A DNA stretch of 64,000 bases from Deroplatys truncata (Eukaryota > Arthropoda > Insecta > Mantodea > Mantidae). Below the pieces are notes generated by a model that did not search any database, was not told the DNA's origin, and worked only from the letters and a program-made list of their open reading frames with translations. Shown here piece after piece: positions 20,854 through 32,133 of this stretch; position 1 is the stretch's first letter; each line of letters opens with the position of its first letter. Location of the stretch: NCBI GenBank assembly GCA_030765065.1, contig CM060984.1, forward strand, positions 82,671,988-82,735,987, given 5' to 3'. The translations under genes and the position numbers were made by a program.

Positions 20854-21355
20854 CAACAAGATTTATGACCGTCAGCTGCAACAGAAAGTACCATGGAGCT
20901 GGGGAAGGGGGTGGGGAACCTCATTTGCATATGAATACGCATTCCTGCATATATAGTGCTCTTGAACGCCCATACTCCTACTACTAGCGTCGTTGAACAG
21001 AAAGTAATAGTTTCCATCATAGTCAATTTGAATCAGGAAGCAGCAAAAGGATTTGGTACTAAAGACACTGGAATTTCGCAGGCTAAGGAGAAATTATAAT
21101 GACAAACAACAAGAATGCACACATTAGAGTGCAGTTATGTTAAGGTTAAAGTTTGTGGTTTTATGCATGCAACCGTTTTAAATAGTCATTTAATGGTGAG
21201 CCCTGATATTCTACAGCACAACTTTTATTAGTATATGATGACACCGAGGTCCTGAAGGCGAGAAAGATATAGAAGCCTCACGTGTTTAAGTTTCAAAATT
21301 TATGACTTTATGTGTGGTTTGAAAATCCTTTACAATCCTGCGTAATTACAGAGGA
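20854..21355. other. Flank of Polinton 1, no gene seen
   Basis: No coding sequence or repeat recognised. It is the first sequence outside the proposed terminus. Confidence 0.5.
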
Positions 21356-21647
21356 TTAAATTGAGTTTTATTTATGGTCAGTCTTTAACTACTATGGTTC
21401 TTAGCATCCTACTCTATATTGGGGTGAAAGACCGGAAATTTTGCTTAGAAGCCTCTTTATAGGCTTGAGGTTCTTTTAAGTGCCGCAAATCTACGATACG
21501 GGAACACCGGATTTACTTCGCTTCCAAAGGAAGCCATGCTATGGATTTTTAAGCCCGAAAAAATCCATCCGCCTCCGTTGGGATTTAACCCGCGATCTCG
21601 GGAACTAGAGGCTAACATGGTAACCACTACACTACGGAGGACGACCA
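21356..21647 (-). repeat. tRNA-derived SINE, family A, copy 1
   Basis: Read on the minus strand it starts CGTCCTCCGTAGTGTAGTGG (A-box-like), has a B-box-like GCGGGTTAAATCCC about 45 bases later, then a body ending in AATAAAACTCAATT. The whole unit matches copy 2 at 50,684-50,958. Confidence 0.88.
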
Positions 21648-22164
21648 ACCATATATGAACACCTGTTCCGTGACCACTTCGATGGATATTGGCAAGGATT
21701 ACTTTTGCGTGGTATTAGGAAAACGTTACATGGTTGCTCTTAATGGAGAAAACCTTGAGTGGAAATTTGAGTCACAGCAAATAGGATATGCGTCTTAGGT
21801 TCTATCCAAATCAAAGTACGAGAGAGCATATGCAATACTCACAATGTCATAACAAGGCCATTCGGCTTGTTACGCCTGGAATGCTAATGTGAACATCAAC
21901 ATGATGCATGAATTGAATGCATATTAAGAAATAAACACATAAGAACAAGAGCGAGGGAAGAAAGACTGAAATGGTAAAAATGTAACTAAAGGTATTACTA
22001 TATTCCATGCCTGTAGTAATAAAAACTTAGCATGACTGTGATATAAGTAGCGGCTACAGGCTGCAGAAACAGCAAAAGAGGTTACGTTGGCTGCTACGAA
22101 AGCGGAAAAGCGACTTCCCAGACATGGATGTTAAGTTCATGAAAAAACAAGATCGCCTTAAAAG
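21648..22164. other. No gene seen
   Basis: AT-rich sequence without recognisable coding or repeat content. If the LTR that follows is real, 22,000-22,164 could be its internal side. Confidence 0.5.
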
Positions 22165-22652
22165 TGTTACATTAACAAATGAGGACACCAGTTACTGCGA
22201 AACACATTTTATTTATCCGCTAAGCACTCAAGCTATAGCAAACGGACACTCGGAACTCAATACAACTGATACGTCGAATCACTCGCAACTGAATTGCTGA
22301 TTAACATCTCACAATTGAACTGCACTGGCACTATTAACCTTCATTGTCCACTTTTCACTTCATAGTTTCGTAACTAACAGGACTGAACTGACTGTCTGGG
22401 CAAGAGCAGCCCCTTATATAAGCCTCACATGCAAAGCGGAATGTTCTAGAAAGGGAGGCTACAGGAACAAGACAAAAGGAATGTTCTGGAACTGGGAAGC
22501 GGCACATAATGGCTATTGCTCGGTACTGGCTATTGTTCTGAAGGCCAGTCGAAGACCCCACTCAGGTGCTGGGCGATAGGCGCTTAGCGGCGGCCCGCAA
22601 GTAGCTTCGCGCGTGCGTTTATAATACACATGTTTGTCCAAATTTTGTGACA
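22165..22652 (-). mobile_element. Possible solo LTR
   Basis: On the minus strand the segment starts TGTCAC and ends GTAACA. It has a TATA box CTTATATAAG at about 22,424-22,413 and AATAAA at 22,212-22,207, about 200 bases downstream, like a U3-R-U5 layout. No matching 4-6 bp target duplication and no second LTR are visible, so the call is tentative. Confidence 0.35.
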
Positions 22653-23655
22653 GCAGCGATCTATATGTTTTCACAAAGAGATTCTCTGATGTCATACAAA
22701 TTTAAAGAAAATATGTAGGTATTTTGTTGCTTTTGACGAGGTGGCGGTGAAGAAAATGAGATACATTGTCAACGAATCGTGACTCTGAATCCTTGACAGC
22801 TAATTGGTACAAACCAGTTGTAACCGCAAACAATGTCTGACGCACTTATCCAATATGCTTGCCATTCAGTGTTCTGCCTGCACTACGTGCATTTAAGTTT
22901 GACGTTATCGATGCTCTTTGTTCTCATTTCTTCAAACATAACCTCATTTCTACGACATAGCTTTAGCAAGATTCCAATACACCTCTCAGTTTTTTCTCTC
23001 TCTGTATACAACTTTCACTTGCTGCGTTTCACAGCAATAGCTTTATCTGCATCTGTCTTCAGCAGTCATCTCTGTGCTCTACTAACTTAAATATTCAATC
23101 ATTCAATCTTAAATTTATTTGTTGCTTTTTCGATTCGCCTTCATGATGATGAACCTTCAAATTCCATTCTTATTTTGTGAAACATTACTCTCCTTGAAGC
23201 AGTTAAAGGGACACACCACTAACAAAATTTGCTAAATTTGACTGTTTATAATGTTTAGAAAACTTTAGAGGGGGGACATTAGTTTTGACCAAAAAATTCA
23301 ATGATGATACATTGCTCCGGAAATGCTTACCTTCAGATTCATAAAGAGAGAAAAGGGGGAAAGTGTGTGCGTGCCTGAATATTTCTGCATCTTGTAAAGG
23401 AAAGAGAACTCTCATAGATGCGCCGAATTTCAATTCAAATTTGTCTTCTTTCAAGGATGCAATGCGAAGATTATCATGAAATTTCCTCCACATCAATCTT
23501 TCATCTAAAACAATTTTCATCATTTACATGTATATACTCAAGAGCTGCACTAGCGATTTTATAGAATGGTGAATAAAATGCATATATTTAATTCCTTTCT
23601 CAAATACCTGCCTATAGTAAGTAAGGAACCATTTTTACCTTCTCTTATCATCTAG
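22653..23655. other. No gene seen
   Basis: A 106-codon minus-strand frame at 23,523-23,203 has no recognisable features and abuts the dispersed 0.9-kb repeat; I do not call it a gene. Confidence 0.5.
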
Positions 23656-23659
23656 CTAT

Positions 23660-25190
23660 AAAATGGAGTGTTGCATTATACCAAAAAATTCAATACCGAG
23701 GTTTCACCGGAATCTGGCATCCCCTGAATAAAAAACTCTGATGTGCTGTATTCACATATATAGTATACAGTTCGCTAAAGCGATAGTCATTTAAAAATAA
23801 CTATGTGCGGCTTCGAAATTCCATGTTCCTTCATGGCGACGAGAAATATCTGATGTGTTGCATTCTCATGAATTTCTCAACTCACTATTGTTTACTTATT
23901 ATGTAGCTTATACGGAATATCCTTGCAAATTATCATTCTTCTGTGTACTTCAAGATAAACAGTTGCATAAATAGTCTAATTACACAAATAAGTACAAACG
24001 GGATAGCGATAATCGGATGTTTCAAAGCAGGTCGTCATGTGACTGGTCTTGAAATTCCATGCTCTTTCTGAAAATTGGAAGAAACTCAAAAATATAATGG
24101 CAAAGGTATTGAAAATTCAAACCAATAACAACTGATATCTCAATAAAGGTTGTTACCAAAAAACGTTATTTAGAATAAATTGAGATTTTAAAGAGATCTG
24201 GACTTTTTGTGTAGTAAGTTATCTCTCGTTATGCAAAATTACACGAAATCCTTTCCGAATGAAGGACTTCACAGGCTATTACCCAGCAATTTCAAGACAT
24301 TCATTTTAATTGTAATGTAAATATCTTAATTATATGGTATTTTTAAAAAAAGGGTGGTACCATTTTTTGAAAAAAAATTAAAGTTTGGAAAAATTCTCAA
24401 TGTAAAGTATAGTTTGCGGTAGGGGAATGTTTTTAAAAGTATTCGTGTCGCATCTTTGGAAAATACTTAACGCAATACTAAGTTTGATATTTATTCCACA
24501 TTTCGTTTTGAGTTATGCTGTTCACACACATACACGCCGACCGTTTCTTAAAAAATACTTTTCTTTTCTTATTCAGGGAGTCTCAAAACATGCATTCTCG
24601 GTAAAATCTCGTAATGGAACTTTTAAGTAAAAAGCAATACTTCCTCTACTTAATATAGGTGAATAGTAGAGAAGATCAAAAGGTCTTTGCGAACAACATA
24701 GATCAAACACAGAAAAAAAAGACTTGGTATTTAGTTCAGAATCTTCCAGGGATGCAACACGAAGATTTTTAAAAAATCTCCCGCCCCATACTTCCTTTTG
24801 CGAAGGAAACTTTCCGTTATTTTTATATTCTCCAAAACAGCTCTAAAGATTTTGATTAAAATGCCACACGTTTAATACATTGACATTAGAAAGAAAGTGT
24901 ATATTTTGTATTTTCTGTGAATAATCTATGAAGTCCTCTTCATTCGAAATGAATTTTGCAAAATTTTGTGTAATTGATAACCATAAGAGATAGACAAAAA
25001 CTTACTACGCAAAAACATTTATGTTTCAAACACACAGTTTATATCAAATATTTTAATAGCATTAGAGGGTTACAAGATATCCGTTGTTACTGGTTTACAT
25101 TTTTCATCGGGATGTCATGCAAATAGTGTAGAATTTCAATGTCAGTATACAAGTGTTTCACCTACTCTGCGACCTCGGATATTTTCGAAA
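23660..25190. repeat. Dispersed 0.9-kb repeat, palindromic pair
   Basis: A reverse fragment (about 23,660-23,745) is followed by a forward copy (about 23,846-24,660), recognised by TGATGTGTTGCATTC, the GTGTCGCATCTTTGG block, GTTATGCTGTTCACAC and CAATACTTCCTCTACTT. A reverse copy follows (about 24,690-25,190) with CAACACGAAGATTTT and the matching inner blocks. The two copies form a large imperfect inverted repeat. Confidence 0.75.
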
Positions 25191-25680
25191 TGAAACAAAA
25201 TGTGACAAATCTAGTTGCACAGGAGTGTACCCATGCCAAGGGAAGGTATGCATAATCCACAAAAGTAAACAAATATCACTTTCAACGTAAAGTTTTATTT
25301 TTTTTTAATGGAATCTGTATCTTGTTTTCGGCGAACTGAAAACTAGAGGTAAGTGATAATGGACTATGTTTTTTCTAAAGCTCTGAAATACTAGACTTTT
25401 AAAGGATGGCAACGCAGACACTGTTTCTGAGGTTGTGCAATGGTACTGTGCTCAGAGAAAGGGTTGCTTGAAATGTCCCTGAAGCCTGCTGTAAACAAAT
25501 CATAACAGTACAGAACGTTCTACTGTTCAGTGTCTCCTGATCTGGTCTTTTGTACTGCCGTCAGTGTCAAACCGAGAAACAGATCACAGTGTAACGCATT
25601 TCACGTACGTTTCTGTAATTACTTTGTATATTGAACCGTATCTTGGTGTGTTTTGTTACAGTTGATTTCATGTAGCTTAT
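25191..25680. other. No gene seen upstream of transposase
   Basis: Probably contains the 5' end of the transposon whose transposase follows, but no terminal repeat was identified. Confidence 0.4.
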
Positions 25681-26505
25681 ATGCCGGCCTTTAGTATTGA
25701 AGAAAAACTAGACATCATTTTAATGGACAGCGTACGTTACAGAAATGCAACCGCAGCTGTAGCATTGCACGCTGAAAGCTACTCAGATAACGGTGTCCTT
25801 CACCTCGTATCGTTGCCAACACTGCAGAAGTCTCACAGAAACACGAAGCTGGGCTTCCAGAAAGCGTCAATGTACAAACACAAGAACTAACAAAGGAAAC
25901 AAAATTGTTGTTCTGGCTGCTTTAGCACACAATTCGGAGGTGAGTGTGCGACTGATTGAACGCGGTTCTGGAATAACTGCAATAGTGTGTGAAGAATTAT
26001 GCATAGCACAAGTTTGATCCTTTCATCTGCCACTGCACTGAGCTACACCGGAATGACTTTGAATTCCGCATTGCATCCTGTCAATTTGCACTTCAGCTTG
26101 CAGTGCACTTCACTGTTAAGGTAATACTGCATTCCTAAGTGATACTTCGTTTACGGATGAAGCTTCATTCACAATTTATGGTAATGAGAATTTGGGGAAC
26201 CTGCACTACTGGTCCCTGCAAAATCCCCACCGGCTTCGCGCGACAGTGGAGTGTCAATGTATGATACGGTATCATTGGTAAACGTTCTATAGGTCCTTAG
26301 TTTTATCAGGGAATATTAAAGGTATAGCGATCTGCATCATTTCTTCAAAAATGATGCATAAATACCCCTTCTTATGGGATTGGAAACGTGTCTATCACTG
26401 ATTACCTCGCGCACTTTGCAGATGTCTCCAGAGAATTTGTGGATGTAAAGTTTTCAAGCGGGTGAAAAGGACGGGGTGGTCCTGTGAGATGGCCAGCTTG
26501 GACAA
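25681..26505 (+). pseudogene. DUF4817-type (Tc1/mariner-like) transposase, broken
   Basis: ATG at 25,681 opens PAFSIEEKLDIIL, the start typical of DUF4817 helix-turn-helix transposase proteins of arthropods. After a frameshift, TRTNKGNKIVVLAALAHN and SVRLIERGSGI follow. Later frames give TDEASFTIYGNENLGNLHYW with the first catalytic Asp and LQNPHRLRATVE, then a GRGGPVRWPA stretch near 26,470. At least four frameshifts or stops are present and the middle is shortened. The 3' end stops where the 70-bp minisatellite begins, so the transposon seems truncated against that array. Confidence 0.78.
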
Positions 26506-27460
26506 TAGATAAGAGATAAGAAAGCGTGGAGCGAACCACCAAAATGGTGATACATGAGAGAGATAGGGAATACGAGAGAGATGTTAGGCTAGACAGGGGT
26601 TGAATAGTGGAATATGCGTTTATATAGGGAATACCAGGAGAGATGCTAGGATAGGCAGAGTTGAAGAGTAGAATATGCGTTTGTATGGGAAAGATAGGGA
26701 ATGCGTGGAGAGATGCTAGCCTATACAACGTTGAAACGCAGAATACACACGATTATTCAAAAAGAAGGAACAGACTTTACATATTTATTTCTAATTAACG
26801 ACAATAGATGGTGACACATGCGATACATCACTGAATAGAGACTAGTTCAAAGCTTTATTTTATGTGTTCAAAATGAGAACCATTTGTTATACAAGGACGA
26901 CCAGTGCTTTTCCTGTTTGCATATTCAGCCATTTTTTACAAATTTACTGTATAAATTATAAATTTATTATGATGAAGCGGCTCGTTTTGAACTTACAACA
27001 AAATGCACGCTGCAATGAAATAAAAGATTCACTCTTTGCATAATGCAGCATACAAAACGACTTTTCCTGTGGTGTCGCCATTTTCTCGTAAAGAAACACT
27101 GAATGGAACTAAGTGGGCTTAAAACCTTGAACTTTCCTCTATTCAATGATGTGTCGAATGTATCATTATCTATTGTCGTTCATTAGAAAGGAATATATAA
27201 AGTCTGTCCCTTCTTTTTGAATAACCCTGTATATTGATATAGGAGGGATACGAAAATGAGGGGAGATGTTAGGCTAGACAGAGGTTGACTTGTAAGATTT
27301 GCGTTTATATGGGAAATTCAAGGGAGATGATGGGCTAGTCAGAGTTGTACACGCGTTTAGTATGGGAGAGATAGGGAATAGGAGAAATGGTAGGTTAAGC
27401 AGGGGTAGAGGACTAGAAAATGCGTTTATACGGGAAGAGATAGGGAAAACAATGAGAGAT
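26506..27460. repeat. 70-bp minisatellite, left arm of Polinton relic 2
   Basis: Degenerate units of about 70 bp (GAGAGATGTTAGGCTAGACAG...ATGCGTTTATATGGG). The array is split by a MITE at 26,750-27,226. The inverse of the same unit fills about 38,440-38,795 and recurs once at 40,438-40,490. Confidence 0.85.
26750..27226. mobile_element. MITE with about 90-bp inverted ends
   Basis: TTATTCAAAAAGAAGGAACA starts at 26,753 and its inverse ends at 27,224. Similarity between the ends continues inward for about 90 bases (CGACAATAGAT, GATACAT). No coding capacity. It interrupts the 70-bp minisatellite. Confidence 0.82.
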
Positions 27461-28500
27461 GTTAAGAAAGATAGGATTTGAAGGTATTTAGGAGTATTTT
27501 CCAGGAGGGGTGGAATAGTTTAGGAGGTATTTAGAACACAGGTTTAGCTATAGATATTTCGGAAGCCACTTAGAAGCCATTTTGGGCACACGTTTAGCTT
27601 ACCTTATAGATATTCTGATGGTATTTTGGTCCAGTGGAACAGGCATTTTGCATCCTCTTACGGGTTTTAGGACATTTTTAGACAAAGAAACCGGTATTTT
27701 AGGGTGTTGATATAGACATTTGAAAGTATTTGGCCACAGGAATAGGTATTCTAGAGCATGCCAGCATCAATTTATAGGCTTTTTAGGCAGAGGTGAAGAG
27801 TATTTCAGGTATGTGCATAGGCTTTTGGGACATTCTGGTCCCTGGCAGGAGAATTTCAGGTTTTTCAAAGGCATTTTTGGAAACTGGAGCAAGTATTTTG
27901 AGGATATTGGTATAGATTTTTAAAATTGTTCAGAACGTTTATATTCGACTTTATGTTGTTTTTAAGATATTTGAACACCTATGTGGGTATTTTCGAGGGT
28001 ATTGGTAGGAGTATATATGGCTCTTTGAAAATATTTTAGGCAGTGAATGAGGCATGTGAACAGGTTTTTAGACTATTCTGGCGGTTTTTTTTTCACAAAC
28101 AGGAGTGGGTATTTTCGTGATATCAACATATAGTTTTAGAGTACTTGGACAGGTTTTTACAATGCAGGTGTAGCTATTTCCATGCAATTGACACTGGCTT
28201 TAGATATTCTGAAGAGTTTTTAGAAACTGCTGCAGGTATTTTCCTGTTATCGACAAATGTTTTAGAGTAAACTGAGGCATTTTATGCTGTTTTAAAACAA
28301 TTTTACACAGGTATTTTTTCGAGGGCTCTGAAATGAGTATTTAAGGTTCTTTAAAGGTATCTCAGACTGTGGAATTAATATGAGCACAGGCTTTCTAGCA
28401 CATTTGTAATAGACAGACAAGAGAATTCCAGGCGTTGCTAAGGTATTTTGGGAATTAGAACGGGAGTTTAACATATTTTAAGACTTTCGCTTATGCTTTA
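27461..28500. repeat. Degenerate tandem repeat, inner part of left arm
   Basis: Loose units of about 65-75 bp with GGTATTTT, TTTTAGA and AGGAGTATTT motifs. The inverse of the same material fills about 37,430-38,430. Confidence 0.7.
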
Positions 28501-28773
28501 TAGAGATTTTCTCTCGCATTATACAACAATTGCTATCGCTTTACAGACTTGTCGGCTTATTTTATGGCTGGGCATATTAGCTTTACCAGTAATCGATGCT
28601 TCATTAGATATGGATTGTAAGGGTAGGCGCCTCTCCTCTTTATTTCTGGGCTTAAAACCAGCCTAGGGTTTTTTCCCAACGGCAGAGTTAATGCCTCCCC
28701 TTCCATCTTCTTATTCTTCTTTATTCATGGGGCTTCTGCTAGGTCTATACGCAACACTTGAGTAAACTTGTTT
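28501..28773. other. Spacer between left-arm repeats and PolB relic
   Basis: No gene. It has inverted counterparts in 36,990-37,430, for example CCTAGCAG...; it probably formed the 3' flank of the polymerase gene. Confidence 0.5.
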
Positions 28774-30887
28774 TTAAAATTGTAGACTGACGGAGAAAAT
28801 CATTACCTTGCGATCCAGGTTACACTCTCTTAGACACTGTAATGCTGTAATGTTCATCATACACACATGTTGTTTTCCATCCTGTGCAGTGACTCTTTTA
28901 TCGTCATAAGGAGCCAACGCAATTTTATTCACTTGCACTGAGGTGACAGCATGCTCTCGTGACAGCATCAAATTAATGGGCGTTCTTATTGTTTCTTTAG
29001 TTTTAAGACAGTCTGCATAGCTGCCAAATGTGATGTACCGCTTAATGGCACTACGGTTTGTACTTTTAATCGTTTTTATCACAGAGCCATGGATATATAG
29101 TGCATATATCTTGGATCGTAGTGCGACAAAGCGTTGATAATTTTACCATTGGCTTCACCTTTAAATTTTCCAAGCACCTTCTGGTTTGGAGCTGAATAAC
29201 ATTTATGGCTCGTAGAGTAATCAGATGTATCTAGGTGCTCAAGGAAACACACTTTATCCTGGTATACATCTTTAGTTGTCACTCGGTGTCCATATACATA
29301 AGCGTCAGGTTTTTCAGCTCCGTAATACGGCAACAACACATCATAATGATAGTGGTACATTAATGTATTAGAGAACACACCCTTTCCAATGTATATAGGC
29401 TTGTTTAACACCATCCGTCGTGAAGCCATATGCACAGCAGCCAGATAAGCTATGGTCCTATCTATAAACGTAGGTTTAGAAGTAAACTTTTCAAGGGTCT
29501 TATCCCTCATAATCAGTCGTATATCCATACGATTACGCAGATTCTCCATAGTTTTGCAAAATTAGTATTTTTGAACAGCTTGTAGAGATCCATCTCAGAA
29601 TCGTTTGCAGCCTGTTGTCGTAGTCTGTTGTTAAATTTCACGTGTGGTTTTAACCACTATGACTGTCGGAATTGTAACACACGATGAACTTTTGTTAGTG
29701 TAGCCCATGACTAAGAGCATGCTTCAAAGCCTTATAATGTACTACATACTTCTTCCGAGGTCCAAGATGGGGTATTAGTTTCTTTGTAGACGAGTTCTTG
29801 GTTTTCATACACTCAGCCAGGAAAGGTAGATCGTTGTGTAAATCTTGAAGTTCAGCAGGATATTCGATATCAACTTCTACAATATTACCACGAGGATTAT
29901 CTTCTTTTAAAAGTTTAGGTCGATACCCTTAGGAGATACCCACTGAAATACCCATATGGGAGGGCGTGGCATATTGCCTAACCATACTGGTTATTGGCGT
30001 CCTCGTATGTGATAAACTCGACGGATCAAACTCATCCATATAGATGTTGTTTGCTACAGCGTACTTGGGAGACTTGACATGAACCTCCTCTTATACACAT
30101 TCTAACATGAGAAGCAGTAGCAGCTGAAGCTCAATTCCGGTGTACAGAATCATGGCGTCCCATGTAAGTCCTGAAGAGGTGAAATAATGAGCAGGATCAA
30201 CTTTATGTGTTTTCAGAGTCTGCTCTCTGAATGTCTCAAAGACATCAGCCAAGAGAAGAAGACCTGGAGCTGAGCTAAAACAGTTAACATCTGGTCGCTG
30301 TATTAGCCCAGGTTTCTCACATGAAACAGCTTCCATACATTTCTAGCATGATTGTAGTCAGCATTAGTAATTTGTTCTTCATTCAGTTTATTGTAGAAAG
30401 AATCCTTAGGAGACAGGCAGGTTTCATTCAAGGCAACCCATGAAGTGACGTAATCAAAGGGAAATACTCCTTTACGAGTCATTAACTTCAACTTGTCTTC
30501 TCCAAAGTGCTTTATTGTTTCAGGATATCGTGTTTCGTTTTTTACCAGCTTATCCAAGCTTGTACTCGGGAATCGAAAGCTATCCACAATACGAAGCTTT
30601 ATATATGTGACAATTTGGAGAATGAGATGTAGCTTTGTTCAGCGATAGGAATTTCCTCCACTCGTTCACTAGTACATACCAACTCCTTAACAATAGAACG
30701 TGAGTCATATCCGCTGAGGTTATGCATCAAGACAAGAATATACGAGTGAAATATTCGTATTTAGGTGTTTTGCATGCCAAATTACACGTATTATGAAGAC
30801 TTCCTTGGTATTCGTCGCTGACATAATCGTGGTAGCGCACTTTCTAGGTCTCTTCTGTAAAGGTTCTACCGCATAAGTAGCATAATG

Positions 30888-31293
30888 TAGCCCTAGAGCA
30901 GGCTAAGGTCTATTAAAAGTATAATTAATTTGTTTAATAGCAACAAAAATAATTAAAACCCTTAATAATAATAATAATAATATATGCACGCAGCACTGAA
31001 GTACTTGCAATAAGCAGGTCGTCGCTAAGTTTGTCATCTCGAGGGAGATGCCTTAATAGGTATGTCTGGGAAACAACTTGAGTCAATTGGGGAATTCAAT
31101 GCCCCACCGGCATGTTGTCACAGTAGCTCAATGGTTAGAGCAACCGCACGGAGAGCGGGAGAACCGTGTTCAAATTCCGGCTGGGGCGTTGAATTTTTCA
31201 GTTGAATCTATATTAAAAACTTGCCCTAGACCTGGCTAAGGTCTATTAAAAGTATAATTAATTTATATAAAAACAACAAAAAATAATTAAAAC
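30888..31293. repeat. 75-bp direct repeat flanking a tRNA-like element
   Basis: GGCTAAGGTCTATTAAAAGT plus the following 50 bases occur at about 30,901-30,967 and again at 31,224-31,293, with the tRNA-like sequence of 31,115-31,190 between them. Both lie within the PolB relic and are absent from normal PolB, so a duplicated insertion is likely. Confidence 0.7.
31115..31190 (+). repeat. tRNA-like SINE head or tRNA pseudogene
   Basis: TAGCTCAATGGTTAGAGCA matches an A box and GTGTTCAAATTCC a B box, spaced as in a tRNA. A short inverted pair lies outside it (TTCAATGCCCC... and ...GGGGCGTTGAA). The acceptor stem and anticodon arm were not verified, so a working tRNA gene is not claimed. Confidence 0.55.
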
Positions 31294-32133
31294 CCTTTGT
31301 ATATATTGTTGATTTTCTTTGCAAGGGATGTAGATATTCCATAAACTTCTCAGCAGCGTCACAACCACGATATACATAGGGTTGCGTAAGAAGACCGGTT
31401 TCCAGATGTACAAAGCCGAATGACCGCTTGACATAAACACAGAAGCTCATCGGAGATGGGATTGTATAGGATTTTTCAGAATTAGCATAATATGAGATTG
31501 CTCTCAAAATAGGCATAGATGAGATAGAGTAGTTTCAGCATCCTCTCAGCACTTTAAATTGTACAATTGTACAAATGTCTTTTGTAGACATAACTACCTT
31601 TGTAATGCCATGTTCCATATCGATTATAAAAATGTATAAAACACCATTTACACCTTATCATTCGTCCTTCATACCGAGTTTTCTGATGATGAATAGGTTT
31701 TTAAAAACATATAGTGATGATTCCTGTGCTATCGCTTAGTAGTAATAGGTCACGATAGTCATCAAATTCACTATCCACAATTTTTATACGAAACACTTCT
31801 TGCTTCCCATCCAGCCCAAAGACGTTGATGGACATCTGTTGAGTTCCTCAAATTTAGATATTTGAGCAAGTGTCGTTGGATAAGAAACAAAGCTGAAATC
31901 ATACTTATCTTGAGTTTGGTTAATTTGCTCAGGCGTTGAAGCTTATTACAGACGAATTTGGCTAGTACAGAATACATGAAGCATTTCTCGTCGGTATATT
32001 TCTGGATGTTTATAAAAGCTTCCTTAGTTGCAACAGATGGTGATAGAGGTACGTAGCCACTTACTCGTAACGGATCGTACTTGTTGATACGAATCGAACT
32101 CCTTTCACAGCAAGCAAAGCCCAGCTACTGCCC

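Larger units (their letters stand above)
28774..32133 (-). pseudogene. Second Polinton PolB relic, main part
   Basis: A family B polymerase of a lineage distinct from the first. Readable pieces, from N to C, are PSTSLGW-like and VSGYVPL-like blocks (about 32,090-31,770), a YVYRGCDAAEKFMEYL block (31,516-31,310), a GYDS block near 30,700, RYPETIKHFGEDKL with KGVFPFDYV (30,587-30,303), LLLADVFETFRE with GLTWDAM (30,336-30,091), NKPIYIG with the palm region (29,549-29,079), and the C-terminal VNKIALAPYDDKR (29,082-28,774). The position of motif C reads YVYGHR instead of YxDTDS, so the active site is lost. Many stops and shifts occur. The Kolobok-like insertion at 32,138-35,150 separates this from the N-terminal end. 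Confidence 0.85.

Noticed and set aside
23203..23523. 106-codon minus-strand frame
   Set aside because: No recognisable features and adjoining dispersed repeat; support insufficient.
31115..31190. Functional tRNA gene
   Set aside because: A and B boxes fit, but the stems were not confirmed and the sequence sits between direct repeats in a dead gene, so SINE or pseudogene is likelier.
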